Numbered from the stretch's first letter, positions 17,707 to 26,173 are shown. The stretch: DNA of 64,000 nucleotides from Mesorhizobium sp. NZP2298 (GCF_013170825.1 NZ_CP033365.1:5716001-5780000), one strand, 5' to 3'. Notes: generated by a model not told the origin, from the letters alone. A program made the numbers and translations.

Positions 17707-17781
17707 GTGCAATCAAGCGCCTTTGGCGGTATTCAAGCGGTTGCCTGGAGCCTTCTGCGAGACCGCCGGAGCCAGCCATGA
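17707..17781 (+). CDS. possible 24-residue leader peptide coupled to the MaoC gene
   Basis: A short frame starts at GTG 17707 directly after a very strong ribosome site (GGGAGGA at about 17694-17700), encodes 24 residues beginning [17 protein letters not shown], and stops at TGA 17779-17781, which overlaps the ATG of the MaoC-like gene as ATGA. The downstream gene itself has only a weaker GGAG-type site. This is the layout of a leader peptide that couples translation. The protein sequence itself has no recognisable family; the case rests on the ribosome site and the overlap. Confidence 0.45.
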   Translation: MQSSAFGGIQAVAWSLLRDRRSQP

Positions 17782-18329
17782 CCGACTTCGCCCCCACCGT
17801 CGGGGTCGCCTCGACGCACCCGAAGAACATGCCCGAGGAGCACGCCGCCCTGCCGGTGTGGAATGCCGAGAACTGGTTCTACGAAGACTGGCCGGTCGGG
17901 CAGAAAATCCGCTCCTTGCGGCGCACGATGGCCGAGGGCGACAGCCATCTGTTCAACACGCTGGTGCTCGACATCCACCCTTACGTGCAAGACCAGATGT
18001 TTGCCGAGAGCGAAGGCATTTTCGGCAAGCGGCTGATCGCCGGCGCTTTCGTCTTTTCAGCGGGCCTCGGGCTGGTCGCCACCAACTGCGTCAACGCCTT
18101 TTCATACGGCTATGACAAGCTCCGCTTCATAAAGCCTGTCTTCATTGGCGACACGATCTATTCGATCCGCTCCAACCTCGACAAGAAGCCCCGGTACAAG
18201 GAGATGGGGCTGATCCGCGCCAGCTACGAAGTGTTCAAGGGCGAAGGCGAGCTCGTTCTGTATTGCGAGCATCTGCAGACGGTGAAGTATCGCAACCCAG
18301 CCGATTTCGTCGGCAAGACGGAGAAGTGA
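17778..18329 (+). CDS. MaoC-like hot-dog-fold protein lacking the usual catalytic His
   Basis: A 183-residue single hot-dog-domain protein of the MaoC dehydratase family. The conserved C-terminal half reads [17 protein letters not shown] and [21 protein letters not shown]. In (R)-hydratases the active site is D-x-N-P-L-H-x-D; here the matching stretch is LDIHPYVQD, so the catalytic His is Val. It may bind an acyl-CoA without hydrating it, or use another residue. It is the first large gene of an operon with a class III CoA-transferase two bases downstream, so the substrate is probably a CoA thioester. It is a clear paralogue of the MaoC protein at 34025-34477, which keeps the His. Confidence 0.85.
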   Translation: MTDFAPTVGVASTHPKNMPEEHAALPVWNAENWFYEDWPVGQKIRSLRRTMAEGDSHLFNTLVLDIHPYVQDQMFAESEGIFGKRLIAGAFVFSAGLGLVATNCVNAFSYGYDKLRFIKPVFIGDTIYSIRSNLDKKPRYKEMGLIRASYEVFKGEGELVLYCEHLQTVKYRNPADFVGKTEK

Positions 18330-18331
18330 AG

Positions 18332-19492
18332 ATGCCGGCAGCAGCCGAATTGCCGCTCGCCGGTCTCGTCGTCGTCGACATGAGCCAGTTCCTGTCCGGG
18401 CCCTATTGCTCGCTTCGGCTGCTCGATCTCGGCGCCCGCGTCATCAAGATCGAACGCCCGGACGGTGGCGACCTGTCGCGCCGGCTCTATCTCAGCGACA
18501 CCGAGATCGGTGGCGATTCCACCATCTTCCACGCCATCAACCGGGCCAAGGAAAGCTTTGCCATCGACCTCAAGAACGAGGCCGATCTCAAAGCGTTGCG
18601 CGGGATTCTGGCCAAGGCCGACGTGCTGATCCAGAATTTCCGGCCAGGCGTCATCGAGCGACTCGGCTTCGACTACGAGGCCGTCCGCAAGATCAACCCA
18701 AGGCTCGTCTATGCCTCGATCAGCGGCTATGGCGAAGAGGGTCCATGGGTTAAGCGGCCCGGCCAGGATCTGCTGGCGCAGTCGCGCTCCGGCGTGATGT
18801 GGTTGAATGGCGACGAGGACCAGGGACCGGTGCCGTTCGGTCTTGCGATCGGCGACATGCTGGCAGGTGCTGCCTGCGCGCAAGGCATTCTGGCGGCCTT
18901 GGTGCGGCGCGGCATCACCGGCCAGGGCAGCCATATCGAAACCAGCCTGCTGGAGGCGCTGGTCGACTTCCAGTTCGAGGTGCTGACGACGCATCTCAAT
19001 GACGGCCGCCGCTTGCCCAAGCGCTCCAAATTCCGCAGCGCGCATGCCTATCTGTCAGCGCCCTACGGCGTCTACCCGGCCAAGGATGGCTACCTCGCCA
19101 TCGCCATGACGCCGATCCCGAAACTCGCCGATCTGCTGTCGCTCAGTGAGTTGGCGCCTTATCGCGACAAACCGGCCTCGTGGTTCACCGCGCGCGACGA
19201 CATCAAGGCGATTATCGCCCAACGGATCGCCACCAGGACCATCGACGAATGGCTTGCCATTCTCGAGCCAGCCGACATCTGGTGCGCCAAGGTGCTGACC
19301 TGGCCGGAGATGCTGGCAAGCGAGGGTTTTCAGTCGCTAGACATGCTGCAGACGGTGACGCGCGAGGACGATGTCTCGATCCTCACCACAAGTTCACCGC
19401 TCAGGGTCGACGGCATCAGGGCCAAGGTCGATCGGGCGGCACCGCGCATCGGCGAGCACAGTGCCGCAATCCGCACGGAGTTCGGCCTGTGA
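18332..19492 (+). CDS. class III CoA-transferase (CaiB/BaiF family)
   Basis: A 386-residue CoA-transferase. Start ATG 18332 follows GGAGAAGTGAAG and lies two bases after the MaoC stop. The N-terminus GLVVVDMSQFLSGPYCS and ARVIKIERPDGGD are typical, and the catalytic Asp of the family is Asp146 in RPGQDLLAQ. Such enzymes transfer CoA from a donor thioester to a free carboxylate. With the MaoC protein it suggests that an imported acid is activated to its CoA ester. Its stop overlaps the next start as GTGA. Confidence 0.92.
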   Translation: MPAAAELPLAGLVVVDMSQFLSGPYCSLRLLDLGARVIKIERPDGGDLSRRLYLSDTEIGGDSTIFHAINRAKESFAIDLKNEADLKALRGILAKADVLIQNFRPGVIERLGFDYEAVRKINPRLVYASISGYGEEGPWVKRPGQDLLAQSRSGVMWLNGDEDQGPVPFGLAIGDMLAGAACAQGILAALVRRGITGQGSHIETSLLEALVDFQFEVLTTHLNDGRRLPKRSKFRSAHAYLSAPYGVYPAKDGYLAIAMTPIPKLADLLSLSELAPYRDKPASWFTARDDIKAIIAQRIATRTIDEWLAILEPADIWCAKVLTWPEMLASEGFQSLDMLQTVTREDDVSILTTSSPLRVDGIRAKVDRAAPRIGEHSAAIRTEFGL

Positions 19493-20652
19493 CCACGCTC
19501 AAAGGCATGACCTGGAGCCATCCGCGCGGCTACGATCCGATGGTCGCCTGCTCGTCGCTCTGGCAGCAGAAAACCGGCGTCGCCATCGCATGGGACAAGC
19601 GTTCGCTGCAGGATTTCGAATCCTTCCCGGTCGAGGAGTTGGCGCGCGCCTATGACCTGATTGTTATCGACCATCCGCATGTCGGCCAGATCACGGCGGA
19701 AAGCTGCCTCGCGCCGCTGGATGTCGCCGGCCGCGAAGCGGAGCGCACCGCGCTCGCTTCGGGCAGCGTCGGCCAATCCTATCCGAGCTATAGCTGGCAA
19801 GGGCAGCAATGGGCCTTCCCGATCGATGCCGCCAGCCAGGTCCAGGCCTGGCGGCCGGATGCGCTCGATGCGCCACCGGCCCGCTGGAGCGAGGTGCTCG
19901 ATCTCGCCCGGCACGGCCGCGTGCTTTTGCCGTGGCGGCCACCGCATGTGCTGATGGTTTTCTACACGCTGGCCGGCAATCTCGGACACGCTTGCGCCAC
20001 CGATCCTTCCGGTGATCTCATCGATATCGAGGCGGGCAGCCAAGTCTTCGAAGCGATGCGCGAGATCGCCGCGCTGGTCGAGCCGGCCTGTTTCGAGATG
20101 GATCCGATCGCTGTTTCGGAACGGATGGCGGAGGCCGGTTCCCGGATCGTCTGCGCGCCGCTGATCTATGGCTACGTCTCCTATGCGATATCAGGGTTTC
20201 GCGCGCACCGGTTGGCCTTCACCGACATTCCGGCCGTCGGCTCCAACGGCCCAATCGGCTCCGCGCTTGGCGGCACCGGCATAGCGGTGTCGGCCCTTTC
20301 CAAAGCAAGAGATGCCGCGATCGATTTTGCCTACTGGGTCGCCAGCGGCGATGTCCAGCGCGGCCCGTATGCCGCCGCCGGCGGACAGCCCGGCCACGCA
20401 GCAGCCTGGGAAGACCAGAGCGTCAACGCCGCGACCGGCAATTTCTATCGCGACACGCGCGCCACGCTGGAAGGCGCATGGGTGCGGCCGCGCCATGACG
20501 GCTACATGGCGTTCCAGCAGGCGGCGTCCGACCGCATCCTTTCGGGCATGACCTCCGGGCACAAAGCCGCCCAGGTCGTTGCCGATCTCAATCGCCTGTT
20601 CCGGGAGAGTGCCCCTGCGCAGGTGTCCGGCGTTGCCGGCGGAGGAGCCTGA
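19489..20652 (+). CDS. binding-protein-like protein (family 1 type) without signal peptide
   Basis: A 387-residue protein starting at GTG 19489, overlapping the CoA-transferase stop (GTGA). It resembles extracellular solute-binding proteins of family 1: a ligand-cleft-like segment DLIVIDHPHVGQITAE, WAFPIDAASQVQAWRPDAL and a C-terminal RFAYWVASG-like FAYWVASGDVQRGPYA. Yet it begins directly with MTTLKGMTWSHPRGYDP, which looks like a mature N-terminus: no signal peptide or lipobox is seen and an upstream start would lie inside the CoA-transferase gene. It is therefore probably cytoplasmic, perhaps a ligand sensor or carrier. The separate exported binding protein of this operon is the next gene. 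Confidence 0.75.
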   Translation: MTTLKGMTWSHPRGYDPMVACSSLWQQKTGVAIAWDKRSLQDFESFPVEELARAYDLIVIDHPHVGQITAESCLAPLDVAGREAERTALASGSVGQSYPSYSWQGQQWAFPIDAASQVQAWRPDALDAPPARWSEVLDLARHGRVLLPWRPPHVLMVFYTLAGNLGHACATDPSGDLIDIEAGSQVFEAMREIAALVEPACFEMDPIAVSERMAEAGSRIVCAPLIYGYVSYAISGFRAHRLAFTDIPAVGSNGPIGSALGGTGIAVSALSKARDAAIDFAYWVASGDVQRGPYAAAGGQPGHAAAWEDQSVNAATGNFYRDTRATLEGAWVRPRHDGYMAFQQAASDRILSGMTSGHKAAQVVADLNRLFRESAPAQVSGVAGGGA

Positions 20653-20676
20653 ACGAAACCGAACGGAGGAGAGACA

Positions 20677-21864
20677 ATGAAAAACATGATGCGCGGCCTG
20701 ATGGCCGCAACCGCGTTTGTATCCATCACGACAATTGCCCATGCCCAGGATGTGCAAGGCGTCATCGGCGGGCTGCCGACCGAACTCAAGGCACAGTATG
20801 ACGGTGCGCCGCAGAAGGTGCTGCCTTCGGCATGGGACAATTTCACGCCGCCGCCGAAGCCGTGGAAATGGTGCCACTCGGAATCCTACCAGGGCAATCC
20901 CTGGCGCGTAACGGTCACCAAGGAGTTGAAGCGTCTGGTCGACGGGCTGATAGCCGACGGCACGGTGTCCAGCTTCGAAGTGTCTGACTCCAACAACGAC
21001 GCCAGCCAGCAGATCAACCAGATCCGCGCCTTCATCGACAAGAAGTGCTCGATCATCACCTCGATCCCGGGCTCGGCGACGGCGCTCGACGATGCGATCG
21101 ACGCCGCCGCCAAGGCCGGCATTCCGTTCATCACCGCGGCCGGCTCGGTGACCAGCCCGAACGCGATCAATGTCGATTCCAACTATGCGCGCTGGGGCTA
21201 TGACATGATGACGGCGATCGGCAAGGCGCAGCCGGACGGCGCCAGCATCCTGCTCGTCGAAGGCATTGCCGGCCACCCGATCGTGGTGCAGGAACGCCAG
21301 GGTGCCGACAAGGCGTTGGCCGAGAATCCCAAGCTGAAGATTTCGCGCAACGTCAACGGCAACTGGACGGCCAATGTCACCAAGACCGTCGTGCTGCAGG
21401 CGATCGCCACCAACCCAGCGCCGATCGATGCGGTGTGGACGACCGGCAGCGAAAGCCGCGTCGTCGCCGAGGCCTTCGCCGAAGCCGGCCGGCCGGCGCC
21501 GCTGATCACCGGCTCGATCACTGGCGACGCGCTCGGCTATTGGAAGGCCAATCCCGACAAGTACCATTTCGAAGGCCATGCGGTGTTGCCGCACTGGACC
21601 GCCGAGACGCTGTTTCGCGTCGGCGAGCGCATGCTCGACGGCCAGAAGCCGAAGCTGAACACGCTGCTGATTCCGATCCCTCCGGTGCACAGCGCCGATC
21701 TCGGCCAATGGTACAAGGACTGCATGACGACGGATGCCGTCTCGATCTTCCCGATCCCGCCCAAGGATCCAATGCCGGAGGAATGGCTTGACGCCTATTT
21801 CTCGAATCCGGCACCGACCAAGGGCTGGGATTATGCGAAAGTTCCAGACGCCTGCGCGAAGTGA
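20677..21864 (+). CDS. sugar ABC transporter substrate-binding protein (ribose-type, Peripla_BP_4)
   Basis: A 395-residue periplasmic protein with a Sec signal peptide ending in AHA before QDVQG (about residue 23). The domain resembles RbsB/YtfQ-type proteins: SNNDASQQINQIRAFIDKKC, then AAKAGIPFITAAG, and a C-terminal ligand lobe with GSESRVVAEAFAEAGRPAPLITG. It is longer than RbsB (about 300 residues), closer to the larger YtfQ-like or xylose-type proteins. A good GGAGGAG ribosome site precedes it. It delivers the unknown ligand to the two permeases at 23407-25327. Confidence 0.9.
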   Translation: MKNMMRGLMAATAFVSITTIAHAQDVQGVIGGLPTELKAQYDGAPQKVLPSAWDNFTPPPKPWKWCHSESYQGNPWRVTVTKELKRLVDGLIADGTVSSFEVSDSNNDASQQINQIRAFIDKKCSIITSIPGSATALDDAIDAAAKAGIPFITAAGSVTSPNAINVDSNYARWGYDMMTAIGKAQPDGASILLVEGIAGHPIVVQERQGADKALAENPKLKISRNVNGNWTANVTKTVVLQAIATNPAPIDAVWTTGSESRVVAEAFAEAGRPAPLITGSITGDALGYWKANPDKYHFEGHAVLPHWTAETLFRVGERMLDGQKPKLNTLLIPIPPVHSADLGQWYKDCMTTDAVSIFPIPPKDPMPEEWLDAYFSNPAPTKGWDYAKVPDACAK

Positions 21865-21882
21865 CGCCATCGACAGACCCAG

Positions 21883-21912
21883 CAAGCCGGCTTCCTTTGG
21901 GGAGCCGGCTTG
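21883..21912 (+). promoter_or_regulatory. hairpin between binding-protein and ATPase genes, covering a possible TTG start
   Basis: CAAGCCGGCT (21883-21892) pairs with AGCCGGCTTG (21903-21912), a ten-pair stem with a ten-base loop, beginning 18 bases after the binding-protein stop. Its right arm covers the GGGGAG ribosome site region and the TTG codon at 21910, so folding would hide that start. This could lower ATPase expression relative to the binding protein (inference). Confidence 0.55.
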
Positions 21913-22668
21913 CCAGCTTCGAAACACGGCATGCTTGAAATCAAAGACATATCCAAACGCTATGGCGAGACGGTCGCGCTGGCTGACGCTTCTATCGCGT
22001 TCCGGGCGGGGACCATCCATACCATCCTGGGCGAAAACGGCTCGGGCAAGAGTACCATGGTCAAGCTGTTGTCCGGTATCGTCCAGCCGGACAGCGGCGC
22101 GATCCTGCTGCAAGGAAGGCCGTTTTCGGGCGCAAACCCGTCGGCCTTCCAGGCGCAAGGTTTTGCTACTGTGTTCCAGGAGGTGCTGATCGCACCGGAT
22201 CGCAACGTGACGGACAATATACTGCTCGGCCTCGATGGGCTGCTCCGGCGTGCCGTGCCACGCAACGAGCGCCGCGACAGGGCGGCAGCCGCGCTCAAAC
22301 GCTTCGCCGTGACTGACGTTCCTCTCGACATGCCTGCCGGGCTGCTGCCACTGGCGGCGCAGCAATTGGTGGTGCTCGCCCGAGCGATCGTGCGCAATCC
22401 CAGGATTCTGATCCTCGACGAGGTCACCGCGGCGCTCGATTTCGCCGACCGCGAATCCGTCTTTTCGCTGATGCGCGCACTGGCCGGTGAAGGCTGCCTT
22501 ATCCTGTTCATCACGCACCGCATGGACGAGGTGATGTCGTTGTCGGATCGCATCTCGATCCTGCGTGGCGGCAGCGTGGTGCGCACCGAGGAGCGCGGCG
22601 CCTCGACACCAGCGGAACTTCTCAAGGCCATGGCGCCACGCACTGCGGCGGAGCTGACGCATGGTTGA
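21910..22668 (+). CDS. ABC transporter ATP-binding protein, N-half of a split RbsA-type ATPase
   Basis: A 252-residue single ATPase domain corresponding to the first half of RbsA. Walker A is GENGSGKST and Walker B ILILDEVTAALD, with the switch His in FITHRMDEV. The signature, normally LSVGQQQ in RbsA N-halves, is degenerate (LPLAAQQLVVLARAI). RbsA proteins are usually one chain of about 500 residues; here the two halves are separate genes that overlap by eight bases. TTG 21910 follows GGGGAG but sits in a hairpin; ATG 21931 (MLEIKDISKRYG) is the alternative start. Confidence 0.88.
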   Translation: MPASKHGMLEIKDISKRYGETVALADASIAFRAGTIHTILGENGSGKSTMVKLLSGIVQPDSGAILLQGRPFSGANPSAFQAQGFATVFQEVLIAPDRNVTDNILLGLDGLLRRAVPRNERRDRAAAALKRFAVTDVPLDMPAGLLPLAAQQLVVLARAIVRNPRILILDEVTAALDFADRESVFSLMRALAGEGCLILFITHRMDEVMSLSDRISILRGGSVVRTEERGASTPAELLKAMAPRTAAELTHG

Positions 22669-23410
22669 CCACACGGCTCCTGGTCTCGCCGTCCGCGACC
22701 TCGTCATCGCGCCGGGCGCCAGCGCAATAATGCAAACCATCGCTCCCGGCGAAATCGTCGGCCTTGCCGGCCTCGACGGCCATGGCCAGGAGCTGTTCCT
22801 GAAAATGCTCGCCGGCCTGGTGGCGCCACTTGGTGGCTCGATCGAGCTCGGCGTCTCCGGCGCGTCTCGCAAGATCACCGGGTTCCGCAAGGCCGTCGCC
22901 AGCGGCATCGCCTACCTGCCGCGCGACAGGCGCGCGAACGGTATTTTTCCCACGCAATCGGTGCTCGACAATTTCGCCGTCTCGACCTTGTCACGCGATA
23001 CGCGGCTTGGCCTGATCAGTCCAACGGCGCGCAAGGCGCGCTACGACATCTACCGCGAAAAACTGTCGATCGTGGCACCCCGGCCGGATGCACAGATCAC
23101 CACTTTGTCGGGCGGCAACCAGCAGAAGGTGCTTTTGGCGCGGGCACTGGCGCTGGAGCCCGCCATCCTGCTGCTCAACGACCCGACGCGCGGCGTCGAC
23201 GTGGCGACGCGGCATGTGCTCTACGACGTCTTTCGCGGGCTGGCGGCCGACGGCATGGGCCTGGTCATCCTGTCCAGCGAGATCGAGGAGATTCTTCTCC
23301 TATGCCAGCGCGTGCTGGTGTTCAGGGAAAACCAGGTCGCGGCGGAAATCTCCGGCGAGGCGCTGACTACCGATAGCGTGATCTCCGCCATGTTCGGACG
23401 GGCGGCATGA
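22661..23410 (+). CDS. ABC transporter ATP-binding protein, C-half of a split RbsA-type ATPase
   Basis: A 249-residue protein matching the second half of RbsA. The P-loop position reads GLAGLDGHGQELF, the degenerate form normal for RbsA C-halves, so this half probably does not bind ATP in the standard way there. The signature LSGGNQQKVLLARAL is intact. The Walker B region is LLLNDPTRGVDV in place of LDEPTRGVDV: the Walker B Asp is Asn and the catalytic Glu is Asp. It overlaps the N-half gene by eight bases and the permease gene by four (ATGA). The pair together gives one complementary composite site, with intact signature here and intact Walker A/B in the partner. Confidence 0.88.
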   Translation: MVDHTAPGLAVRDLVIAPGASAIMQTIAPGEIVGLAGLDGHGQELFLKMLAGLVAPLGGSIELGVSGASRKITGFRKAVASGIAYLPRDRRANGIFPTQSVLDNFAVSTLSRDTRLGLISPTARKARYDIYREKLSIVAPRPDAQITTLSGGNQQKVLLARALALEPAILLLNDPTRGVDVATRHVLYDVFRGLAADGMGLVILSSEIEEILLLCQRVLVFRENQVAAEISGEALTTDSVISAMFGRAA

Positions 23411-24357
23411 GCCCTATCACGCGCCTCCTGTCGCTTGGGCGAAGCGTCGGTTTCGCTGTCCTACTGCTGGTCGTCCTGCTGGCGGTCAATCTCGCCCTCA
23501 GCCCGGGGCGGTTCCAGCCGGGATCATGGGGCGCGCTGGTCGGATTGGCCGCGCCCTTGATCGGCGCGGCCATCGCCTCGACACCGGTGATCCTCGCGGG
23601 GCGCGGCGGCATCGATATCTCGGTCGGGCCGCTGATGGGTTTCGTCAACGCGATGGTGATCCAGTTGCTGTTCCTCAAGGCCGGTATCTCCTCGCCCCTG
23701 CTGCTCGTCCCGGCGGCCCTGCTCGTCGGCGCGCTGGTCGGCGCGGCGAACGGTTTTCTGGCGACGATCGTGCGCATCCAGCCGATCGTCGCCACGCTTG
23801 GCACCTATCTGATCCTCACCGGCGTGACGCTGACGATCCTGCCGGCGCCGATCGGCCCGGCGCCGGCATGGCTCAAGTCCTTGGCTGGTTCCTGGTCGAT
23901 GCTGCCGCTGCTGTTAATGTTCCTTGCCTGGTGGCTGGTGCGGCGCATCCCCTACTACGACCAGTTGATGGCGGTCGGCAGCGACGATCGCGCCGCCTAC
24001 ACCGCCGGTGTCGATGTCACGCGCGTGCGCTTCATCGCCTATGTCATGACCGGCATCCTCGGCGGCTGCGCCGGGCTGATGCTGACGGCGCTGATCGGCT
24101 CCGCCGACCCCAATATCGGGCCGACTTATACGCTGATCGCGATTGCCGCCGTCGCGCTCGGCGGCGTCAGCCTGGCCGGCGGTCGTGGCGGCGTTGCGGG
24201 GGCCGCCATCGGCGCCATCGACATCTTCCTGCTGCAGAGCGTGCTGACGACGTTCAACGTCTCGACCTTCGTGCTGCAGATCGCCTATGGCGCCATACTG
24301 GTGCTGGCGGTGATGCTGACCGCGCTGCAGGAACGTCTTGCCACGAGGGGACGCTGA
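23407..24357 (+). CDS. sugar ABC transporter permease, RbsC type (first)
   Basis: A 316-residue, very hydrophobic permease of the BPD_transp_2 family. Family features: ILAGRGGIDISVGPLMGFVN, GAANGFLATIVRIQPIVATLGT and IAAVALGGVSLAGGRGGVAGA. The start overlaps the split ATPase stop as ATGA. It probably forms a heterodimer with the next permease; RbsC is normally a homodimer, so two non-identical permeases match the split ATPase. Confidence 0.92.
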   Translation: MSPITRLLSLGRSVGFAVLLLVVLLAVNLALSPGRFQPGSWGALVGLAAPLIGAAIASTPVILAGRGGIDISVGPLMGFVNAMVIQLLFLKAGISSPLLLVPAALLVGALVGAANGFLATIVRIQPIVATLGTYLILTGVTLTILPAPIGPAPAWLKSLAGSWSMLPLLLMFLAWWLVRRIPYYDQLMAVGSDDRAAYTAGVDVTRVRFIAYVMTGILGGCAGLMLTALIGSADPNIGPTYTLIAIAAVALGGVSLAGGRGGVAGAAIGAIDIFLLQSVLTTFNVSTFVLQIAYGAILVLAVMLTALQERLATRGR

Positions 24358-24358
24358 C

Positions 24359-25327
24359 ATGACTGGGCGAAACCTGTTTGCGACAACCAATGCCCGTGTC
24401 GTCGGCGCTTTCTGCGTCGCCGCCCTTCTGCACCTTGCCGGCACAGTTCTCATTCCCGGCTATTCAGCGCCGTTCGCGATACGCGCCATGCTGGTGCTTG
24501 CCTCGCTGCTGGCGGTCGCCTCGATCGGGCAGACATTGGTCGTCATCATGGGCGGCATCGACCTGTCCATCCCCTTCGTCATCGGCTTCGCCAATGTCGT
24601 GGCCGCGCAGCTCTACGGCGATGGCTGGAATTTTGTCCTGGTCTGCGGCCTCGTCGGCGTACTGGCGATTCTGATCGGCGGCTTGAACGGCCTGATCGCG
24701 CGCAGCCTCGACATCCAGCCGCTCATCGTCACGCTCGGCATCGGCATGGTCGTGCAAGGGCTGGTGCTGTTGTGGACGGCAGGCTTCCCGTCAGGCTCGG
24801 CACCGCAAGCGGTTTCCAGCTTCGTGTCGATCGGCGGATCGGCCGGGCCACTGCCGGTGCCGTGGCTGGTGCCGAGCCTCGTCGTGCTGGCAGCGCTCGT
24901 CGTGCTTGTGCTGGAGCGGACGCCTTATGGCCGCCGGCTCTATGCGCTGGGCAGCAATCCGGGGGCGGCACCCCTGGCGCTGATCGACCCGGTTCGCATG
25001 TGGGTGATCACCTATGCGGCGAGTGCCTTCTTCGCGGCCGTCGCGGGCGTGCTGCTGCTCGGCTTCACCGGCTCGGCCTATGGCGATGTCGGCCAACCCT
25101 ATTTGTTCCAAACCATCGCGGCCGTGGTCGTCGGCGGCGCCGCACTTGTCGGCGGCCGCGGCAGCTATCTCGGCACCATCGCGGGCGTGCTGGTGCTGAC
25201 CGAGATCAATACGCTGCTGATCGGGCTTGGCTTCCAGCCCTCGGCGGTGCAAGCAGCTTTGGGTTTCATCATCGTGCTGCTGGTCTCGCTCTACGGCCGC
25301 GAGCGGCACGTCTCGACGACGATCTGA
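24359..25327 (+). CDS. sugar ABC transporter permease, RbsC type (second)
   Basis: A 322-residue permease of the same family. Start ATG 24359 follows GAGGGGACGCTGAC and lies one base after the previous stop. Conserved blocks are VVIMGGIDLSIPFVIG, GGLNGLIARSLDIQPLIVTLG and AAVVVGGAALVGGRGSYLGT. It ends the operon, six bases before the converging stop of the amidohydrolase gene. Confidence 0.92.
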   Translation: MTGRNLFATTNARVVGAFCVAALLHLAGTVLIPGYSAPFAIRAMLVLASLLAVASIGQTLVVIMGGIDLSIPFVIGFANVVAAQLYGDGWNFVLVCGLVGVLAILIGGLNGLIARSLDIQPLIVTLGIGMVVQGLVLLWTAGFPSGSAPQAVSSFVSIGGSAGPLPVPWLVPSLVVLAALVVLVLERTPYGRRLYALGSNPGAAPLALIDPVRMWVITYAASAFFAAVAGVLLLGFTGSAYGDVGQPYLFQTIAAVVVGGAALVGGRGSYLGTIAGVLVLTEINTLLIGLGFQPSAVQAALGFIIVLLVSLYGRERHVSTTI

Positions 25328-25333
25328 CGGCGG

Positions 25334-26173
25334 CTACTTCAACCGCCACAGCTTGCTAGCATTGCCAGACAACAACCTGTCGCGCTCCGCGACGCTGCAG
25401 CCGGAAAGCAGCGCATGGGTCGCCGCCACCCAGGTCGAGAGACCGCCGCCGAGCGTGCAGACCGGCCAGTCGCTGCCCCAGACGACACGGTCCCAGCCGA
25501 ACACAGCGATGGTGTGTTCGACATAGGGCCGCAGCGTCTCGACCGTCCAGTTGCCAGGATCGGCATAGGCGACGACGCCGGAGATCTTGGCCATGACATT
25601 CGGGCGTCGGGCGATCTCGCTCATGTGCTCGCGCCATGGGTGCTCGCCATTGCCCTTGATGTCGGGGACACCGCAATGGTCGAGGACGAACTGGACATCG
25701 GGCGCCAGGTCGGCCAGCACGATCGCCTTGGGAATCTGGTGCGGCAGCACGACGAGGTCGAAGGTCAGGCCGGTGCCGCCAAGCCGCTTGATGTTGCCGC
25801 GGAACAGGTCGCTTTCCGACAGATCATCGGGCACGACGTGGAGCACGCGGCGGAAACCCTTGACGAAAGGATTTGCCCGCTGGCTTTCGAGATAGTCGGC
25901 AAAGTCAGCCTCTTCCGGCCGGCACGATGCGATCACTCCCGCCAGCATGCTGCCCGCCTGCCGCGACAGGCCCTGGACGCGGGCGGTCTCTGCCTCGATG
26001 TCGGCCGGATCGACATCGACCTCCATATGCAGCACGCGCTGGATACCGACACGCTGCGCTTCAGTGGCATATTCCTCATAGGAAAAATCACGGTTGAGCG
26101 CCGGCACGCCGGCGAGCCAGGGATAGCGTAAGGCCGAGCGATCGATGAGATGCAGATGGGTGTCGATGATCAT
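25334..26173 (-). CDS. amidohydrolase family protein (COG3618, sugar lactonase / PDC hydrolase-like)
   Basis: A 279-residue TIM-barrel metal hydrolase. The N-terminal HxH motif is IIDTHLHLID (His6, His8); further family residues are FVLDHCGVPD and VVWGSDWPV near the C-terminus. COG3618 includes L-fuconolactonase, rhamnonolactonase and 2-pyrone-4,6-dicarboxylate hydrolase. A very strong ribosome site (GGAGGGAGGAG) precedes ATG 26173. Between two sugar-type ABC operons and close to a mutarotase and an acid-sugar dehydratase, a sugar lactonase role is the best guess. It is co-directional with and downstream of the IclR gene. Confidence 0.85.
   Translation of the reverse strand: MIIDTHLHLIDRSALRYPWLAGVPALNRDFSYEEYATEAQRVGIQRVLHMEVDVDPADIEAETARVQGLSRQAGSMLAGVIASCRPEEADFADYLESQRANPFVKGFRRVLHVVPDDLSESDLFRGNIKRLGGTGLTFDLVVLPHQIPKAIVLADLAPDVQFVLDHCGVPDIKGNGEHPWREHMSEIARRPNVMAKISGVVAYADPGNWTVETLRPYVEHTIAVFGWDRVVWGSDWPVCTLGGGLSTWVAATHALLSGCSVAERDRLLSGNASKLWRLK

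Noticed and set aside
20191-22908. A 905-codon open frame on the minus strand opposite the binding-protein and ATPase genes
   Set aside because: It is antisense to several well-supported genes, is rich in Arg/His/Asp as expected for the complement of GC-rich codons, and has no recognisable domain.
22661-23410. The degenerate P-loop gene as a pseudogene
   Set aside because: A degenerate P-loop is normal in RbsA C-halves; the frame is intact, the signature is kept and overlaps with both neighbours are precise.
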